A stretch of 64,000 nt of DNA, taken from contig NZ_LQPI01000039.1 of assembly GCF_002101775.1 (NCBI RefSeq), positions 124,001-188,000 of the forward strand, given 5' to 3'. Position numbers and translations under genes: made by a program. Below the pieces are notes generated by a model. It ran no database searches, had not been told where the DNA came from, and worked only from the letters and a program-made list of their open reading frames with translations. This stretch comes from Mycolicibacter nonchromogenicus (lineage in GTDB: Bacteria; Actinomycetota; Actinomycetes; Mycobacteriales; Mycobacteriaceae). Below are positions 25,855-37,554 of this stretch, piece by piece; within the stretch, counting starts at the first letter, position 1; the number at the start of each line of letters is the position of its first letter.

Positions 25855-26304
25855 TCAGGCCGCGTTCGGCCGTAGGCGTACGACGAGCGGGTAGAGCTGA
25901 CAGCCCAGACAGATGCCGAAGGCGGCGTTGAGGAAGGCTGCCGCCAGTGCAAAGGCTGTCGCGATCAGGCCGACAGTCGGAGCGAACGCGAAACCCGCGA
26001 CTCCGACGACGGCAAAGATGAGGCCGACGAGCTGGGCGAAGCGCAGCGGCGCCACCGGCTCACGTTCGGTGACCGGCCCCAGCCGCGGCGCCACCAGCCG
26101 GGAGAACAAGAAGCCGTAAGGGTGCCTGCGGGGGCCCAATGCGGCGCCGACGGCGAACACCACGGCTTGGGCGGCCAGCAGGGCGGCCGCAGCCACCGGG
26201 CTGAATTCGGCGATGAGCAAGACGGCCACCAGTACGGCGGTGGTGATCCAGGCGGTGAACCGGGGACCCCGGACGTCTACCTGTGTGGTGTCGGTGTTCG
26301 GCAT
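25855..26304 (-). CDS. DUF4395 membrane protein
   Basis: A 149-residue protein with about four hydrophobic helices and a CLGC motif in the last part (GICLGCQLYPLVV). The family DUF4395 is often found beside thioredoxin-like and rhodanese genes, which suggests a membrane redox or sulfur role. It is the first structural gene after the polycysteine leader and is absent at this place in H37Rv as far as I recall. A thioredoxin gene lies upstream on the same strand. Confidence 0.88.
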   Translation of the reverse strand: MPNTDTTQVDVRGPRFTAWITTAVLVAVLLIAEFSPVAAAALLAAQAVVFAVGAALGPRRHPYGFLFSRLVAPRLGPVTEREPVAPLRFAQLVGLIFAVVGVAGFAFAPTVGLIATAFALAAAFLNAAFGICLGCQLYPLVVRLRPNAA

Positions 26305-26374
26305 AACTGCTCCTGGCTGTCGTGGCGAGTGGCTGGTGGAGGCATGCCAGGGTTTCCCGGGCGGCTCCGATAGC

Positions 26375-26391
26375 GACGCGAAAGGCGCGTC
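26375..26391 (-). promoter_or_regulatory. Hairpin adjacent to the polycysteine leader stop (attenuator element)
   Basis: On the minus strand GACGCG-CCTTT-CGCGTC begins right after the leader-peptide stop (26394-26392). A ribosome stalled on the Cys codons 1-25 nt upstream would change folding here and could expose the DUF4395 start or block termination. This fits the cysteine-responsive attenuation described in mycobacteria; the exact alternative structure is not resolved by eye. Confidence 0.6.
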
Positions 26392-26484
26392 TCAGCGACA
26401 ACGACAACAACAGCAGCAGCCCGCGGTGCGGCACAGGTCGACTGTGCGGCGCTTGGTGAGCACAAGCTCAAGGCGGGCGAACAC
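26392..26484 (-). CDS. Leaderless polycysteine leader peptide upstream of DUF4395-cysA2-sseC
   Basis: The frame from GTG 26484 encodes 30 residues ending GCCCCCRCR, with five consecutive Cys codons plus two more Cys, then TGA. A TAAGCT box (26497-26492, minus) ends 7 nt upstream of the GTG, the leaderless arrangement; an internal GTG at 26463 is an alternative start. Leaderless polycysteine small frames upstream of the cysA2/sseC operon are known in Mycobacterium as cysteine-responsive attenuators. When Cys-tRNA is low, stalling in the Cys run would raise expression of the sulfur genes. Confidence 0.85.
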   Translation of the reverse strand: MFARLELVLTKRRTVDLCRTAGCCCCCRCR

Positions 26485-26513
26485 GAGGGAGAGCTTACCC
26501 AACGCAGGGGCGG

Positions 26514-26936
26514 TCAAGCCAACAGAGGTTCCAGTGCGGAACGCAGGTCCGCCGACGTCGGGACACCGGCGGCGCGGTACCGCTGGTGACCGTCGGCGTC
26601 GAAGATCACCGTGGTCGGCAGCGACAGCACCGAGAACCTGCGTGCCGCTTCAGGGTTGGCATCGATGTCGATCTCGTGATGGGCGACACCGCCGAGGTCA
26701 TCGCAGACCTTCTCGACCACTCGGCGCACACCGGCGCAGGGTCCGCACCACGGCGCAGAGAAGTGCACCACCGCCGGACCGCCGGCCGCCAGCCCCAGAA
26801 AGGCGGCGTCGGATGCGGCCGCGTCGCCCCCAGGTACGGGATCGGGCATTTCCCGCAATACGCCGGCTCGTCGGTTCAGCCACCATCCGAGCCCACCGGC
26901 GAACCCCAGGGCGGCGACGATCGCAACAATGCTCAT
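26514..26936 (-). CDS. thiX: Membrane-anchored thioredoxin (ThiX-like)
   Basis: A 140-residue protein with one N-terminal hydrophobic helix (residues 2-21) and a thioredoxin domain. The active site WCGPC lies near residue 66 and the cis-Pro is in SLPTTVIF. It equals the length of H37Rv Rv0816c. ATG 26936 overlaps the lmeA-like stop by 4 bp (ATGA). It could reduce extracytoplasmic disulfides or partner the CLGC-containing DUF4395 protein. Confidence 0.9.
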   Translation of the reverse strand: MSIVAIVAALGFAGGLGWWLNRRAGVLREMPDPVPGGDAAASDAAFLGLAAGGPAVVHFSAPWCGPCAGVRRVVEKVCDDLGGVAHHEIDIDANPEAARRFSVLSLPTTVIFDADGHQRYRAAGVPTSADLRSALEPLLA

Positions 26937-27724
26937 CTCTGGCGGAACTCCGGCAGGGTGATCGTCATGTCGTCGGCGATGCCCTCGATGATCACATCGG
27001 AGCCGCGGGCGCCCTGGCTGGTGGGGACCAGCCCGAACGGCAGCCGCTGCGCAGGCAGGTTGCCGCGGAACGCGGCGAGCACCGCGGTGCGCTGTTGCTC
27101 GGGCACGTCCTGGTCGGCGGTGTCTGGCCCGGTCAGCACGCCGGTCGGGGTGATCACCAAGGTGCTGTGATCTTCCCCACTGATCGACAGATCCACGGCC
27201 ACGCTCACCCGCTTGCCGAAACCCGCTGGCGTTCCGGTGAATACCAGCCCGTGGTTGCTGGAGATTCCGGACTCCGTGGTGCCGCCGGTGTTGTCGTTGG
27301 TCTCGGCCGGTGGCGCCTCCACCATCAGGTCGCGAATGCCTAGGTAGCGGCCCAAATGCACGGAACCGATGATGATCCGGCTCTCCAGCCTGGCCACCGG
27401 AATCGGGGCGTCCGGCCGGAACCGCCACGTGGCGGCGGTCAGATCGACTGAATGCATGGTGGCCTCCAGCATCGATTTGCCGATCATCGGCTGCTCGACG
27501 GCCGGGGCCTTGATCTCCACCTCGTTGTAGTGAGAGCGGCGCGCCTGCGGCAGGAAGGGGAAGCCGAGGATCGCCACGAAGGGGTCCGCACGCAGGTCCG
27601 TAGCCTGGCGCACCGCCTTGGACAATTGATATTCGGCGTAGATGCCGGCACCGAAATCGACCCCGGACGCCACCAAGACCACGGCCGCGATCGCGGCCGA
27701 CATACCGAGAAGCACCCTGCGCAC
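26933..27724 (-). CDS. lmeA: LmeA-like DUF2993 protein (lipomannan elongation)
   Basis: A 263-residue protein with an N-terminal signal or anchor helix (residues 4-28) and a DUF2993 domain of the lipid-binding tubular type. It corresponds to H37Rv Rv0817c and the M. smegmatis LmeA, which is needed for mannan chain elongation in lipomannan and lipoarabinomannan and acts in the periplasm. GTG 27724 is divergent from the GlnR-type gene with 61 bp between the starts, so promoters for both sit in that gap. Confidence 0.85.
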   Translation of the reverse strand: MRRVLLGMSAAIAAVVLVASGVDFGAGIYAEYQLSKAVRQATDLRADPFVAILGFPFLPQARRSHYNEVEIKAPAVEQPMIGKSMLEATMHSVDLTAATWRFRPDAPIPVARLESRIIIGSVHLGRYLGIRDLMVEAPPAETNDNTGGTTESGISSNHGLVFTGTPAGFGKRVSVAVDLSISGEDHSTLVITPTGVLTGPDTADQDVPEQQRTAVLAAFRGNLPAQRLPFGLVPTSQGARGSDVIIEGIADDMTITLPEFRQR

Positions 27725-27785
27725 TGGATCATTCTGGCAGGTCGCACGCTATCGTTAGATCACCTGGGACTCTGGAGGGCCTCTA

Positions 27786-29566
<1,781 letters not shown>

Positions 29567-29584
29567 CGCGGGCACCGGACATCT

Positions 29585-29602
29585 GTTCACCGTCCGTTCA
29601 TC
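29585..29602 (+). promoter_or_regulatory. PHO-box-like direct repeat upstream of pstS
   Basis: GTTCACC-GTCC-GTTCATC is a direct repeat with an 11-bp period, the form bound by RegX3/PhoP-type phosphate regulators in actinobacteria. It begins 95 bp before the pstS start and right after mshD ends. It would induce pstSCAB under phosphate limitation. Confidence 0.7.
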
Positions 29603-29679
29603 TGCCATGTGGTTGCCATCCATGAGTGCCGCATACGTTCCCGGAGAGATCTGAACCGGAGGCCAGAAAGCGAGAACTG

Positions 29680-30798
29680 ATGAGACGCACCAAAGCGGGT
29701 CTTGGCCTGGTGGCGGTGGCGATGATGGGGATGGCGCTCAGCGGCTGCGGCAGCGATGACAACACCGCAGGCTCCGCAGGGACCGGAGCCGCATCGAGCC
29801 AAGCCGGCTCCGCCGAGTGTGCCGGTAAGAGCACGCTGACCGCCGAGGGATCGACTGCTCAGCAGAACGCGATCGCGGTGTTCAACCAGGTGTGGGGCAA
29901 GGTGTGCGCCGGCAAGAACCTGTCCTACAACCCGACGGGTTCGGGTGCGGGCCGCGAGCAGTTCATCGCCGGGCACGTCGACATCGCCGGTTCGGACTCG
30001 CCGCTGAGCGAAGCCCAAGTCGCCGAGGCGGCCGACCGGTGCGGCCAGAACCCGGCGTGGCACCTGCCGCTGGTGTTCGGGCCGGTCAGCATCGCCTACA
30101 ACCTCGACGGGGTCGAAAACCTGGTGGTCAACGGTGACGTGCTGGCCGGGATCTTCAGCGGAGCCATCACCAGCTGGAACGACCCGGCGCTGGTCGCGCT
30201 CAACCCGGGCGTGGAACTGCCGGCGACCGCCGTCATCCCGATCTACCGCTCGGATTCCTCGGGCACCACCGACAACTTCCAGAAGTATCTCAGCGCCGCT
30301 GCGCCGCAGACCTGGACCAAGGGCGCAGGCAGCGAATTCCAGGGCGGCGTCGGTGAGGGCGCGCAGAAGTCGGCCGGCGTCGTGCAGGCGGTGCAGAGCA
30401 CGCCCGGCGGCGTCGGCTATGTCGAGAAAGGCTTCGCCGACCAGGCCAATCTTCGATCGGCGATGATCGACTCCGGTTCTGGAGTGGTCGCCGCAACCGA
30501 CGAGTCGGCCGGTGTCGCGATCGAGTCGGCCGCATTCGTCTCCGAGGACAGCTTTGACATGCGGCTGGACCTGAGGTCGCTCTACGGCACCAAGCAGGCC
30601 GCTGCCTACCCGCTAGTCTTGGTGACCTATGAGATCGTCTGCTCCAAGGGCTACGACCCCGACACGTCGGCGGCCGTGAAGTCCTTCCTGCGGACGGCCT
30701 CAACCACCGGCCAGGACGAATTGTCGACTGCAGGCTACGTCCGGCTGCCGGACCGGTTGAAACGGCGCTTGGGTGCCGCCATCGACGCGATCCAGTAG
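29680..30798 (+). CDS. pstS: Phosphate ABC transporter, substrate-binding lipoprotein PstS
   Basis: A 372-residue periplasmic phosphate-binding protein. A signal peptide ends in the lipobox LSGC (Cys at about residue 23), after which the chain begins with a short linker. Phosphate-site segments are TAEGSTAQQNA, NPTGSGAGREQF, DIAGSDSPLS and SDSSGTTDNF. ATG 29680 is chosen because the signal peptide starts there; a longer in-frame start would spoil it. It opens the pstS-pstC-pstA-pstB operon. Length and motifs are standard. Confidence 0.96.
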   Translation: MRRTKAGLGLVAVAMMGMALSGCGSDDNTAGSAGTGAASSQAGSAECAGKSTLTAEGSTAQQNAIAVFNQVWGKVCAGKNLSYNPTGSGAGREQFIAGHVDIAGSDSPLSEAQVAEAADRCGQNPAWHLPLVFGPVSIAYNLDGVENLVVNGDVLAGIFSGAITSWNDPALVALNPGVELPATAVIPIYRSDSSGTTDNFQKYLSAAAPQTWTKGAGSEFQGGVGEGAQKSAGVVQAVQSTPGGVGYVEKGFADQANLRSAMIDSGSGVVAATDESAGVAIESAAFVSEDSFDMRLDLRSLYGTKQAAAYPLVLVTYEIVCSKGYDPDTSAAVKSFLRTASTTGQDELSTAGYVRLPDRLKRRLGAAIDAIQ

Positions 30799-30823
30799 CC
30801 GCCGTGCCGCAAGCGATGAGGGG

Positions 30824-31828
30824 GTGTCACGCATCGCCGACTCGACCGTGTCCGCGCCAGCACCGACGCCGCCGGTGACCCCGACGGCGCTGCGTACCAC
30901 CGGAAGTCGCCTGCACGATCGGCTGTTCCGCCTGGTCGCAGAAGGCTCCGGGGTGTTCATCATCGTCTTGATCAGCGCCGTCGGAGGATTCCTTCTGCTG
31001 CGGGCGATACCGGCGCTGCAGCGTAACCGGGAGAACTTCTTCACCTACGGCGGCAGTTGGATCACCACCGACACCTCCGCCATGCATTTCGGCATCGCCG
31101 AGATGTTGCAGGTGACGGTGTTCGTCTCCGTGTTCGCGCTGGTGCTGGCCATGCCGGTTGCCCTGGGCGTCGCGATCTATCTCGCCGAATACGCGCCCCG
31201 GCAACTCGTGGGCCTGCTGGGCTACCTGGTCGAACTGCTGGCCGCGGTGCCATCGATCATCTACGGAGCGTGGGGACTGTACGTGCTGGCCCCGCAGTTA
31301 CGCGGCACCGCGCTGTGGCTCAACGAGCATCTCGGTGGCTTCTTCCTGTTCGCCGACGGCAACGTGTCGGTGGCAGGCGGCGGCACCATCTTCACCGGCG
31401 GAATCGTGCTGGCGGTGATGATCCTGCCGATCATCACCGCGGTCACCCGCGAGGTGCTGGCTCAGACGCCCCGCGGTCAGATCGAGGCCGCCCTGGCGCT
31501 GGGTGCGACCCGCTGGGAAGTGGTCAAGATGGTGATGCTGCCGTTCGGGCGCTCCGGTTACATCAGCGCCGGCATGCTGGGGCTGGGCCGCGCGCTCGGT
31601 GAGACGGTGGCGCTGCTGATTGTTCTGCGATCCACCCAGCAGGCGTTCAACTGGTCGCTGTTCGACGGCGGTTCCACCTTCGCCACCAAGATCGCCGCCA
31701 CCGCGTCGGAGTTCAACGACCAGTACAAGGCGGGTGCTTACATCGCAGCAGGGCTGGTGCTGTTCGTGCTGACACTTGTCGTCAACGCGCTGGCCCGTGC
31801 CGCAATCACCCAGAAGGTGCATTCATGA
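30824..31828 (+). CDS. pstC: Phosphate ABC transporter permease PstC
   Basis: A 334-residue inner-membrane permease with six predicted helices. The EAA-type loop is EAALALGATRWEVVKMVMLP. GTG 30824 is preferred, 25 bp after pstS, with a GATGAGG-like site; an upstream in-frame start would overlap the pstS end. It forms the channel with PstA. It ends with a 4-bp overlap (ATGA) with pstA. Confidence 0.93.
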   Translation: MSRIADSTVSAPAPTPPVTPTALRTTGSRLHDRLFRLVAEGSGVFIIVLISAVGGFLLLRAIPALQRNRENFFTYGGSWITTDTSAMHFGIAEMLQVTVFVSVFALVLAMPVALGVAIYLAEYAPRQLVGLLGYLVELLAAVPSIIYGAWGLYVLAPQLRGTALWLNEHLGGFFLFADGNVSVAGGGTIFTGGIVLAVMILPIITAVTREVLAQTPRGQIEAALALGATRWEVVKMVMLPFGRSGYISAGMLGLGRALGETVALLIVLRSTQQAFNWSLFDGGSTFATKIAATASEFNDQYKAGAYIAAGLVLFVLTLVVNALARAAITQKVHS

Positions 31829-32739
31829 CCGCGTTGCTGGACCGGCCCCTCAAGCCGCGCACGTTCGCGGGGGTGGGTCTGCGCCGCCGGGTGGCCAATG
31901 CGATTGCGACGGTGCTGGTCACCTCCGCGATGGTCTTGGCGTTGGTGCCTCTGGTATCGGTGATGTACTCGGTGTTCGACTTCGGCTTCGGGGCGGTGTC
32001 CACTAGTACCTGGTGGACGCATTCCCAGGCAGGCATGACGGCGTTCGTGGCCGGTGGCGGCGCCTACCATGCGATCGTCGGGACGCTGCTGCAAGGACTG
32101 CTGTGTGCGGCCATCTCGATCCCCATCGGGATCTTCGTCGCGATCTATCTCGTCGAATACGGTGGCGGCACCCGACTGGGCAAGCTCGCGACCTTCATGG
32201 TCGACATCCTGACCGGAGTCCCGTCCATCGTCGCAGCGCTGTTCGTCTACGCGCTGTGGGTGGCCACCTTGGGATTCCACCGCTCCGGCTTCGCGGTGTC
32301 ACTGTCGTTGGTGCTGCTGATGGTGCCGGTGATCGTACGCGCGACCGAGGAGATGCTGCGGATCATTCCGATGGACCTGCGCGAAGCCAGCTACGCGCTG
32401 GGCGCACCGAAGTGGAAGACCATCACCAGCATCGTCATCCCGACCGCGCTGTCCGGCATCGTCACGGGCATTCTGTTGGCGCTGGCCCGGGTGATGGGCG
32501 AGACCGCGCCGCTGCTGATCCTGGTCGGCTATTCGCAGGCGATCAATTTCGATATGTTCCAAGGCTTCATGGGGTCGCTGCCGGGAATGATGTATGACCA
32601 GACCTCGGCCGGGGCCGGCGCCGGCGCGGTTCCCACGGATCGTCTCTGGGGTGCTGCGCTGACGCTTATCCTGCTGATCGCGCTACTCAATGTGGCGGCC
32701 AGGTTCGGGGCACGCATCTTCGCTCCCAAGAAGTTCTAG
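31825..32739 (+). CDS. pstA: Phosphate ABC transporter permease PstA
   Basis: A 304-residue permease with six hydrophobic helices and the cytoplasmic coupling loop REASYALGAPKWKTITSIVIP near residue 188. It pairs with PstC in the membrane. Its start overlaps pstC, and pstB begins 51 bp downstream with its own ribosome site. Confidence 0.95.
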   Translation: MTALLDRPLKPRTFAGVGLRRRVANAIATVLVTSAMVLALVPLVSVMYSVFDFGFGAVSTSTWWTHSQAGMTAFVAGGGAYHAIVGTLLQGLLCAAISIPIGIFVAIYLVEYGGGTRLGKLATFMVDILTGVPSIVAALFVYALWVATLGFHRSGFAVSLSLVLLMVPVIVRATEEMLRIIPMDLREASYALGAPKWKTITSIVIPTALSGIVTGILLALARVMGETAPLLILVGYSQAINFDMFQGFMGSLPGMMYDQTSAGAGAGAVPTDRLWGAALTLILLIALLNVAARFGARIFAPKKF

Positions 32740-32790
32740 ACGGTCTCGGCAACCAGCGCGTAGCGGTGGGCGAACAAGGAGAGCTGCACG

Positions 32791-33567
32791 GTGGCTAAAA
32801 GGTTGGACCTCACCGACCTCAACATCTTCTACGGGTCGTTTCACGCCGTTGCCGATGTGTCGCTGTCGGTCGCGCCGCGAAGTGTCACCGCATTCATCGG
32901 GCCGTCGGGCTGCGGCAAGTCGACAGTGCTGCGCACGCTCAACCGGATGCACGAGACCACGCCGGGGGCCCGTATCGAGGGCTCGGTGCTGCTTGACGGG
33001 GAGAACATCTACGGTCCCGGCATCGACCCGGTCGGGGTCCGCCAAGCCGTCGGCATGGTGTTTCAGCGTCCGAATCCCTTCCCCACCATGTCCATTCGCG
33101 ACAACGTGGTGGCCGGTCTGAAGCTGCAGGGAATCCGCAACCGCCGCACACTCGACGAAACCGCGGAGTTCTCCCTGCGTGGGGCGAACCTGTGGAACGA
33201 GGTCAAGGACCGACTGGACAAGCCCGGTGGCGGGTTGTCCGGCGGTCAGCAGCAGCGGCTGTGCATTGCGCGGGCCATCGCGGTACAGCCCGACGTGCTG
33301 TTGATGGATGAGCCCTGCTCGGCGTTGGATCCCATCTCGACGATGGCCATCGAGGAGCTGATCGCCCAGCTCAAGCAGGACTACACCATCGTCATCGTCA
33401 CCCACAACATGCAGCAGGCGGCGCGGGTCAGCGATCAGACCGCCTTCTTCAACCTCGAGGCCGTCGGCAAACCCGGCCGGTTGATCGAGATCGACGAGAC
33501 CGAGAAGATCTTCTCCAATCCGCGACTCAAAGCGACCGAGGACTACATCTCGGGTCGTTTCGGCTGA
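32791..33567 (+). CDS. pstB: Phosphate ABC transporter ATPase PstB
   Basis: A 258-residue ABC ATPase. Walker [10 protein letters not shown] covers residues 37-45; the signature is [14 protein letters not shown]; Walker B is [13 protein letters not shown]; the switch His lies in [12 protein letters not shown]37Rv calls the equivalent gene phoT (Rv0820). GTG 32791 follows AAGGAG at 10 nt. It energises uptake and, with PhoU-type proteins such as PhoY2 at 37543, takes part in phosphate signalling. Confidence 0.96.
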   Translation: MAKRLDLTDLNIFYGSFHAVADVSLSVAPRSVTAFIGPSGCGKSTVLRTLNRMHETTPGARIEGSVLLDGENIYGPGIDPVGVRQAVGMVFQRPNPFPTMSIRDNVVAGLKLQGIRNRRTLDETAEFSLRGANLWNEVKDRLDKPGGGLSGGQQQRLCIARAIAVQPDVLLMDEPCSALDPISTMAIEELIAQLKQDYTIVIVTHNMQQAARVSDQTAFFNLEAVGKPGRLIEIDETEKIFSNPRLKATEDYISGRFG

Positions 33568-33585
33568 CATCTGCCCGGCGGTGCT

Positions 33586-33629
33586 CGGTCCGATCGCCTG
33601 ACAGTCGGACCGGCCCGGGCACGTAAGCT
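33586..33629 (+). promoter_or_regulatory. Stem-loop after pstB and leaderless -10 for hrpA
   Basis: CGGTCCGA (33586-33593) pairs with TCGGACCG (33605-33612) over an 11-nt loop, a possible pst terminator without a T-tract. Further on, TAAGCT (33624-33629) ends 7 nt before the hrpA GTG at 33637, the leaderless spacing. The same TAAGCT-7-GTG layout appears at the polycysteine leader. Confidence 0.45.
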
Positions 33630-33636
33630 TCGCGAA

Positions 33637-36600
33637 GTGGTCGAACCGTCTGTCGCGCAGCTGCGCACGCTCCTTGACGAGTTGACCCTGCGGGATGCGG
33701 CGTACTTCGGTCGGCGCCTGAAGGGCCTGCGTGGCGCAAAGCCCGAGCAGGTGCGAAAGCTGGCCGAGAAGATGGGCGAGGCGCAGGCGCTGGTCGCCGC
33801 ACGGCGCGCCGCCGTGCCGAATGTCCGCTATCCCGACCTGCCGGTCAGCGATCGCCGGGAGGAGATCGCCGCGGCGATCAGGGACCACCAGGTGGTGGTG
33901 GTGGCCGGCGAGACCGGTTCCGGCAAGACCACCCAGCTGCCCAAGATCTGTCTGGAGCTGGGCCGGGGCATTCGCGGCACCATTGGCCACACGCAGCCGC
34001 GACGGCTGGCCGCGCGCACCGTGGCTCAGCGCATCGCCGACGAATTGGCCGGCCCGCTGGGCGACGTCGTCGGGTACGCGGTCCGGTTCACCGATCGAGT
34101 GTCCGATCGGACCCTGATCAAACTGATGACCGACGGCATTCTGCTTGCCGAGCTGGAACGGGATCGTCGGTTGCTGCGCTACGACACGCTGATCATCGAC
34201 GAGGCTCACGAGCGCAGCCTCAACATCGACTTCCTGCTCGGATACCTGCGGGAGTTGCTGCCGCGCCGGCCAGACCTGAAGGTGATCATCACCTCGGCCA
34301 CCATCGAACCCGAACGCTTTGCAGCACATTTCAGCCGAGCTGATGATCAGGTGCCGATCGTCGAGGTGTCGGGCCGCAGCTACCCGGTGGAGATCCGCTA
34401 TCGCCCGTTGGAACTGCCGGTCGCCCCGCAGGCCGTAGCCGAATCCGCAGATCCCAATGACCCGGATCAGGAGATCATCCGGACCGAGACCCGCGACGAG
34501 ATCGAGGCGATCGTCGACGCGGTGCACGAGCTGTCCACCGAACCACCCGGCGACATCTTGGTGTTCCTGTCCGGTGAGCGCGAGATCCGCGACACCGCAG
34601 AAGCTCTCGGCGGACTGACCAACACCGAGATTCTGCCGTTGTATGCGCGGTTGTCCACCGCCGAACAACAGAAGGTGTTCGCACCGGCGCGCGCCGGCCG
34701 CCGGATCGTGTTGGCCACCAACGTGGCGGAGACATCGCTGACCGTGCCGGGCATCCGCTATGTGATCGACCCGGGCAATGCGCGCATCTCCCGCTACAGT
34801 CGCCGGCTGAAGGTGCAGCGGCTGCCGATCGAACCCATCTCGCAGGCTTCGGCCGCGCAGCGCAGCGGACGGTGTGGTCGCACCGCGCCCGGGGTCTGCA
34901 TCCGGCTGTACAGCGAAGCCGATTTCGCCACTCGGCCGCGCTACACCGACCCCGAGGTGCTGCGCACCAACCTGGCCGCGGTGCTGTTGCGGATGGCGTC
35001 GCTGCGGTTGGGTGCGGTGGAAGACTTCGGCTTCCTCGACCCGCCCGATTCGCGCAGCATCCGCGACGGAGTCGCGCTGCTGGTCGAGCTCGGCGCGTTC
35101 ACGGCACAGGGGGAGATCACCGATGTCGGCCGCCGGCTGGCCCGGCTCCCGGTGGACCCGCGGTTGGGGCGGATGATCCTGGCCGCCGAGACCGAGGGGT
35201 GTGTGCGCGAAATGCTGGTGCTCACCGCCGCCCTGACCATCCCCGATCCCAGGGAGCGGCCGGTCGACAAGGAGGAGGCGGCCCGGGCCAAACATGCCCG
35301 GTTCGTCGACGAAGACTCCGACTTCATCGCCTATCTCAACTTGTGGTCATACCTGTCAGAACAGCGGAAATCTCTGAGCGGCAGTGCGTTTCGGCGGATG
35401 TGTCGCAATGAATTTCTGCATTACCTGCGGATCCGGGAATGGCAGGATTTGGTGGGCCAACTGCGCAGCATCGCGGCCGACATCGGCATCCGCGAATCCG
35501 CCGAGCCGGCCAAGCCGGCCGCCATCCACGCTGCGCTGCTGGCCGGGTTGCTGTCGCACGTCGGGATGCGACGCGACGACGGCCGCGAGTTCGCCGGCGC
35601 GCGCAACTCGAAATTCGTGCTGGCGCCCGGTTCGGTGCTGGCCAGACGGCCACCGCGCTGGACCATGGTGGCCGAGCTGGTGGAGACCAGCCGGCTGTAC
35701 GGGCGCACCGCCGCGCGCATCCAACCGGAAACCGTCGAGCGGGTCGCGGCGGATCTGGTGCAGCGCAGCTACAGCGAACCGCACTGGGACGCCAAGCGCG
35801 GCGAGGTGATGGCCTTCGAGAAGGTGACGCTGTACGGGCTTCCGCTGGTGGCACGCCGCAGGGTCGGCTACGCGCGGGTGGAGCCCGCGGTGGCCCGCGA
35901 GCTGTTCATCCGGCATGCGCTGGTGGAGGGCGACTGGGAGACCCGGCACCGGTTCCTGGCCGACAACGCCGCGCTGCGTACCCAACTGCAGGAGCTGGAG
36001 GACCGGGTCCGCCGCCGCGATCTGATCGTCGACGACGACACCGTCTACGACCTCTACGACGCCCGGATTCCCGCCGAGGTGGTCTCGGCGAGGCACTTCG
36101 ACGGCTGGTGGAAGAAGCAGCGCAAGGTCACGCCCGAGCTGCTGACCTTCACCCGCGACGAGCTGCTGCGCACCGAGGAGACGCTCGGCGCCGACCGGCC
36201 GGACAGTTGGGCCACCGCAGATCTCACGTTGCCGCTGACCTATCGCTTCGAGCCGGGCGCCGCCGACGACGGCGTCACCGTCCACGTGCCGATCGATGTG
36301 CTGGCACGCCTGCATGGCGATGAGTTCGCCTGGCAGGTACCGGCGCTGCGTGAGGAGCTGATCACCGCACTGATCCGGTCCCTGCCCAAAGATCTGCGAC
36401 GTAACTTCGTTCCGGCCCCCGACACCGCGCGCGCGGTGCTGTCGGCGATCGAACCGGCTGGCGAGCCGCTGCTGGAGGCGCTGGTCCACGAGCTGCGTCG
36501 ACGCACCGGTGTTCAGGTCGGAATCGACGACTTCGATCTGAGCAAGGTGCCGGCGCACCTGCGGGTGACCTTCGCCGTTCAGGATGCGGACGGCGCCGAG

Positions 36601-37554
36601 GTGGCTCGCGGCAAAGACCTCGGCGCCCTGCAGGAACGACTGGCGGCGTCGGCCCGCGAGGCCGTCGCGGATGCGGTGGGGGCGGACCTGGAACGCAACG
36701 GACTGCGCAGCTGGCCGGATGACCTGGACACCCTGCCGCGGGTCGTGCAGCGGATGGTGGCTGGGCGCGCGGTGCGTGGCTTCCCGGCGTTTGTCGATGC
36801 CGGCGCCACGGCACAGCTTCGGGTGTTCTCCGCTGAGGCGCAGCAACGGTCCGCGCTCGGCCCCGGAATTCGCCGACTGCTGCGCTGCGATATTCCTTCA
36901 CCGGTCAAAGCTGTTGAACGTCAGCTGGATTCGCAGACACGGCTGATGCTCAAGGCGAATCCGGACGGGACACTGGCGGCGCTCATCAACGACTGTGCCG
37001 ACGCCGCCACCGACGCGTTGACACCGGCACCGGTGTGGACCCGTGACGAGTACGTCGCGCTGCGGAGCCGGGTGGGCGCCGCGCTGGTGGCCACCACCGC
37101 TGACGTGGTGGCGCGCGTGGCCCAGGTGCTGGCCGCGGCCCGAGACGCCCAGGTGGCGCTACCGGCACAGCCGCCGGCCGGCCAGGCCGACGCCGTCGCC
37201 GATATCGTCGCCCAGCTGGACACGCTGCTGGCGCCCGGATTCGTCACCACCACCGGGCGTGCACGCCTGGGTGACCTCTCCCGCTACCTCGCCGCGATCC
37301 GTCGCCGGCTCGAGCAGCTGCCCCGTGCGCTGCAGGCCGACCGGGAACGGATGGCCCGGGTGCACGCGGTCCAGGACGCCTACCAGGACCTATTGGCGGC
37401 CCTGCCTACCGCGCGCCACGGTGACGACGACGTGCGCGACATCGCTCGCCAAATTCAGGAGCTACGGGTGAGTCTGTGGGCTCAGCAGCTGGGGACCCCA
37501 CGCCCAGTCAGCGAACAGCGCATCTACCGGGCGATAGACGCATTACTCGCTTGA
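33637..37554 (+). CDS. hrpA: ATP-dependent RNA helicase HrpA
   Basis: A 1305-residue DEAH-box helicase. Motif I GETGSGKT is at residues 91-98, motif II D188EAH, motif III ITSATI, and motif [15 protein letters not shown] helicase-associated winged helix and OB-type region follow, then the long C-terminal HrpA domain of unclassified fold that is standard for the family at about 1300 residues. E. coli HrpA rescues collided or stalled ribosomes. It is not linked in function to pst. Its last 12 bp overlap the convergent phoY2 end. Confidence 0.95.
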   Translation: MVEPSVAQLRTLLDELTLRDAAYFGRRLKGLRGAKPEQVRKLAEKMGEAQALVAARRAAVPNVRYPDLPVSDRREEIAAAIRDHQVVVVAGETGSGKTTQLPKICLELGRGIRGTIGHTQPRRLAARTVAQRIADELAGPLGDVVGYAVRFTDRVSDRTLIKLMTDGILLAELERDRRLLRYDTLIIDEAHERSLNIDFLLGYLRELLPRRPDLKVIITSATIEPERFAAHFSRADDQVPIVEVSGRSYPVEIRYRPLELPVAPQAVAESADPNDPDQEIIRTETRDEIEAIVDAVHELSTEPPGDILVFLSGEREIRDTAEALGGLTNTEILPLYARLSTAEQQKVFAPARAGRRIVLATNVAETSLTVPGIRYVIDPGNARISRYSRRLKVQRLPIEPISQASAAQRSGRCGRTAPGVCIRLYSEADFATRPRYTDPEVLRTNLAAVLLRMASLRLGAVEDFGFLDPPDSRSIRDGVALLVELGAFTAQGEITDVGRRLARLPVDPRLGRMILAAETEGCVREMLVLTAALTIPDPRERPVDKEEAARAKHARFVDEDSDFIAYLNLWSYLSEQRKSLSGSAFRRMCRNEFLHYLRIREWQDLVGQLRSIAADIGIRESAEPAKPAAIHAALLAGLLSHVGMRRDDGREFAGARNSKFVLAPGSVLARRPPRWTMVAELVETSRLYGRTAARIQPETVERVAADLVQRSYSEPHWDAKRGEVMAFEKVTLYGLPLVARRRVGYARVEPAVARELFIRHALVEGDWETRHRFLADNAALRTQLQELEDRVRRRDLIVDDDTVYDLYDARIPAEVVSARHFDGWWKKQRKVTPELLTFTRDELLRTEETLGADRPDSWATADLTLPLTYRFEPGAADDGVTVHVPIDVLARLHGDEFAWQVPALREELITALIRSLPKDLRRNFVPAPDTARAVLSAIEPAGEPLLEALVHELRRRTGVQVGIDDFDLSKVPAHLRVTFAVQDADGAEVARGKDLGALQERLAASAREAVADAVGADLERNGLRSWPDDLDTLPRVVQRMVAGRAVRGFPAFVDAGATAQLRVFSAEAQQRSALGPGIRRLLRCDIPSPVKAVERQLDSQTRLMLKANPDGTLAALINDCADAATDALTPAPVWTRDEYVALRSRVGAALVATTADVVARVAQVLAAARDAQVALPAQPPAGQADAVADIVAQLDTLLAPGFVTTTGRARLGDLSRYLAAIRRRLEQLPRALQADRERMARVHAVQDAYQDLLAALPTARHGDDDVRDIARQIQELRVSLWAQQLGTPRPVSEQRIYRAIDALLA

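Noticed and set aside
32683..35295. 870-codon antisense frame opposite pstB and hrpA
   Set aside because: It covers well-defined helicase and ATPase motifs on the plus strand and shows no protein family.
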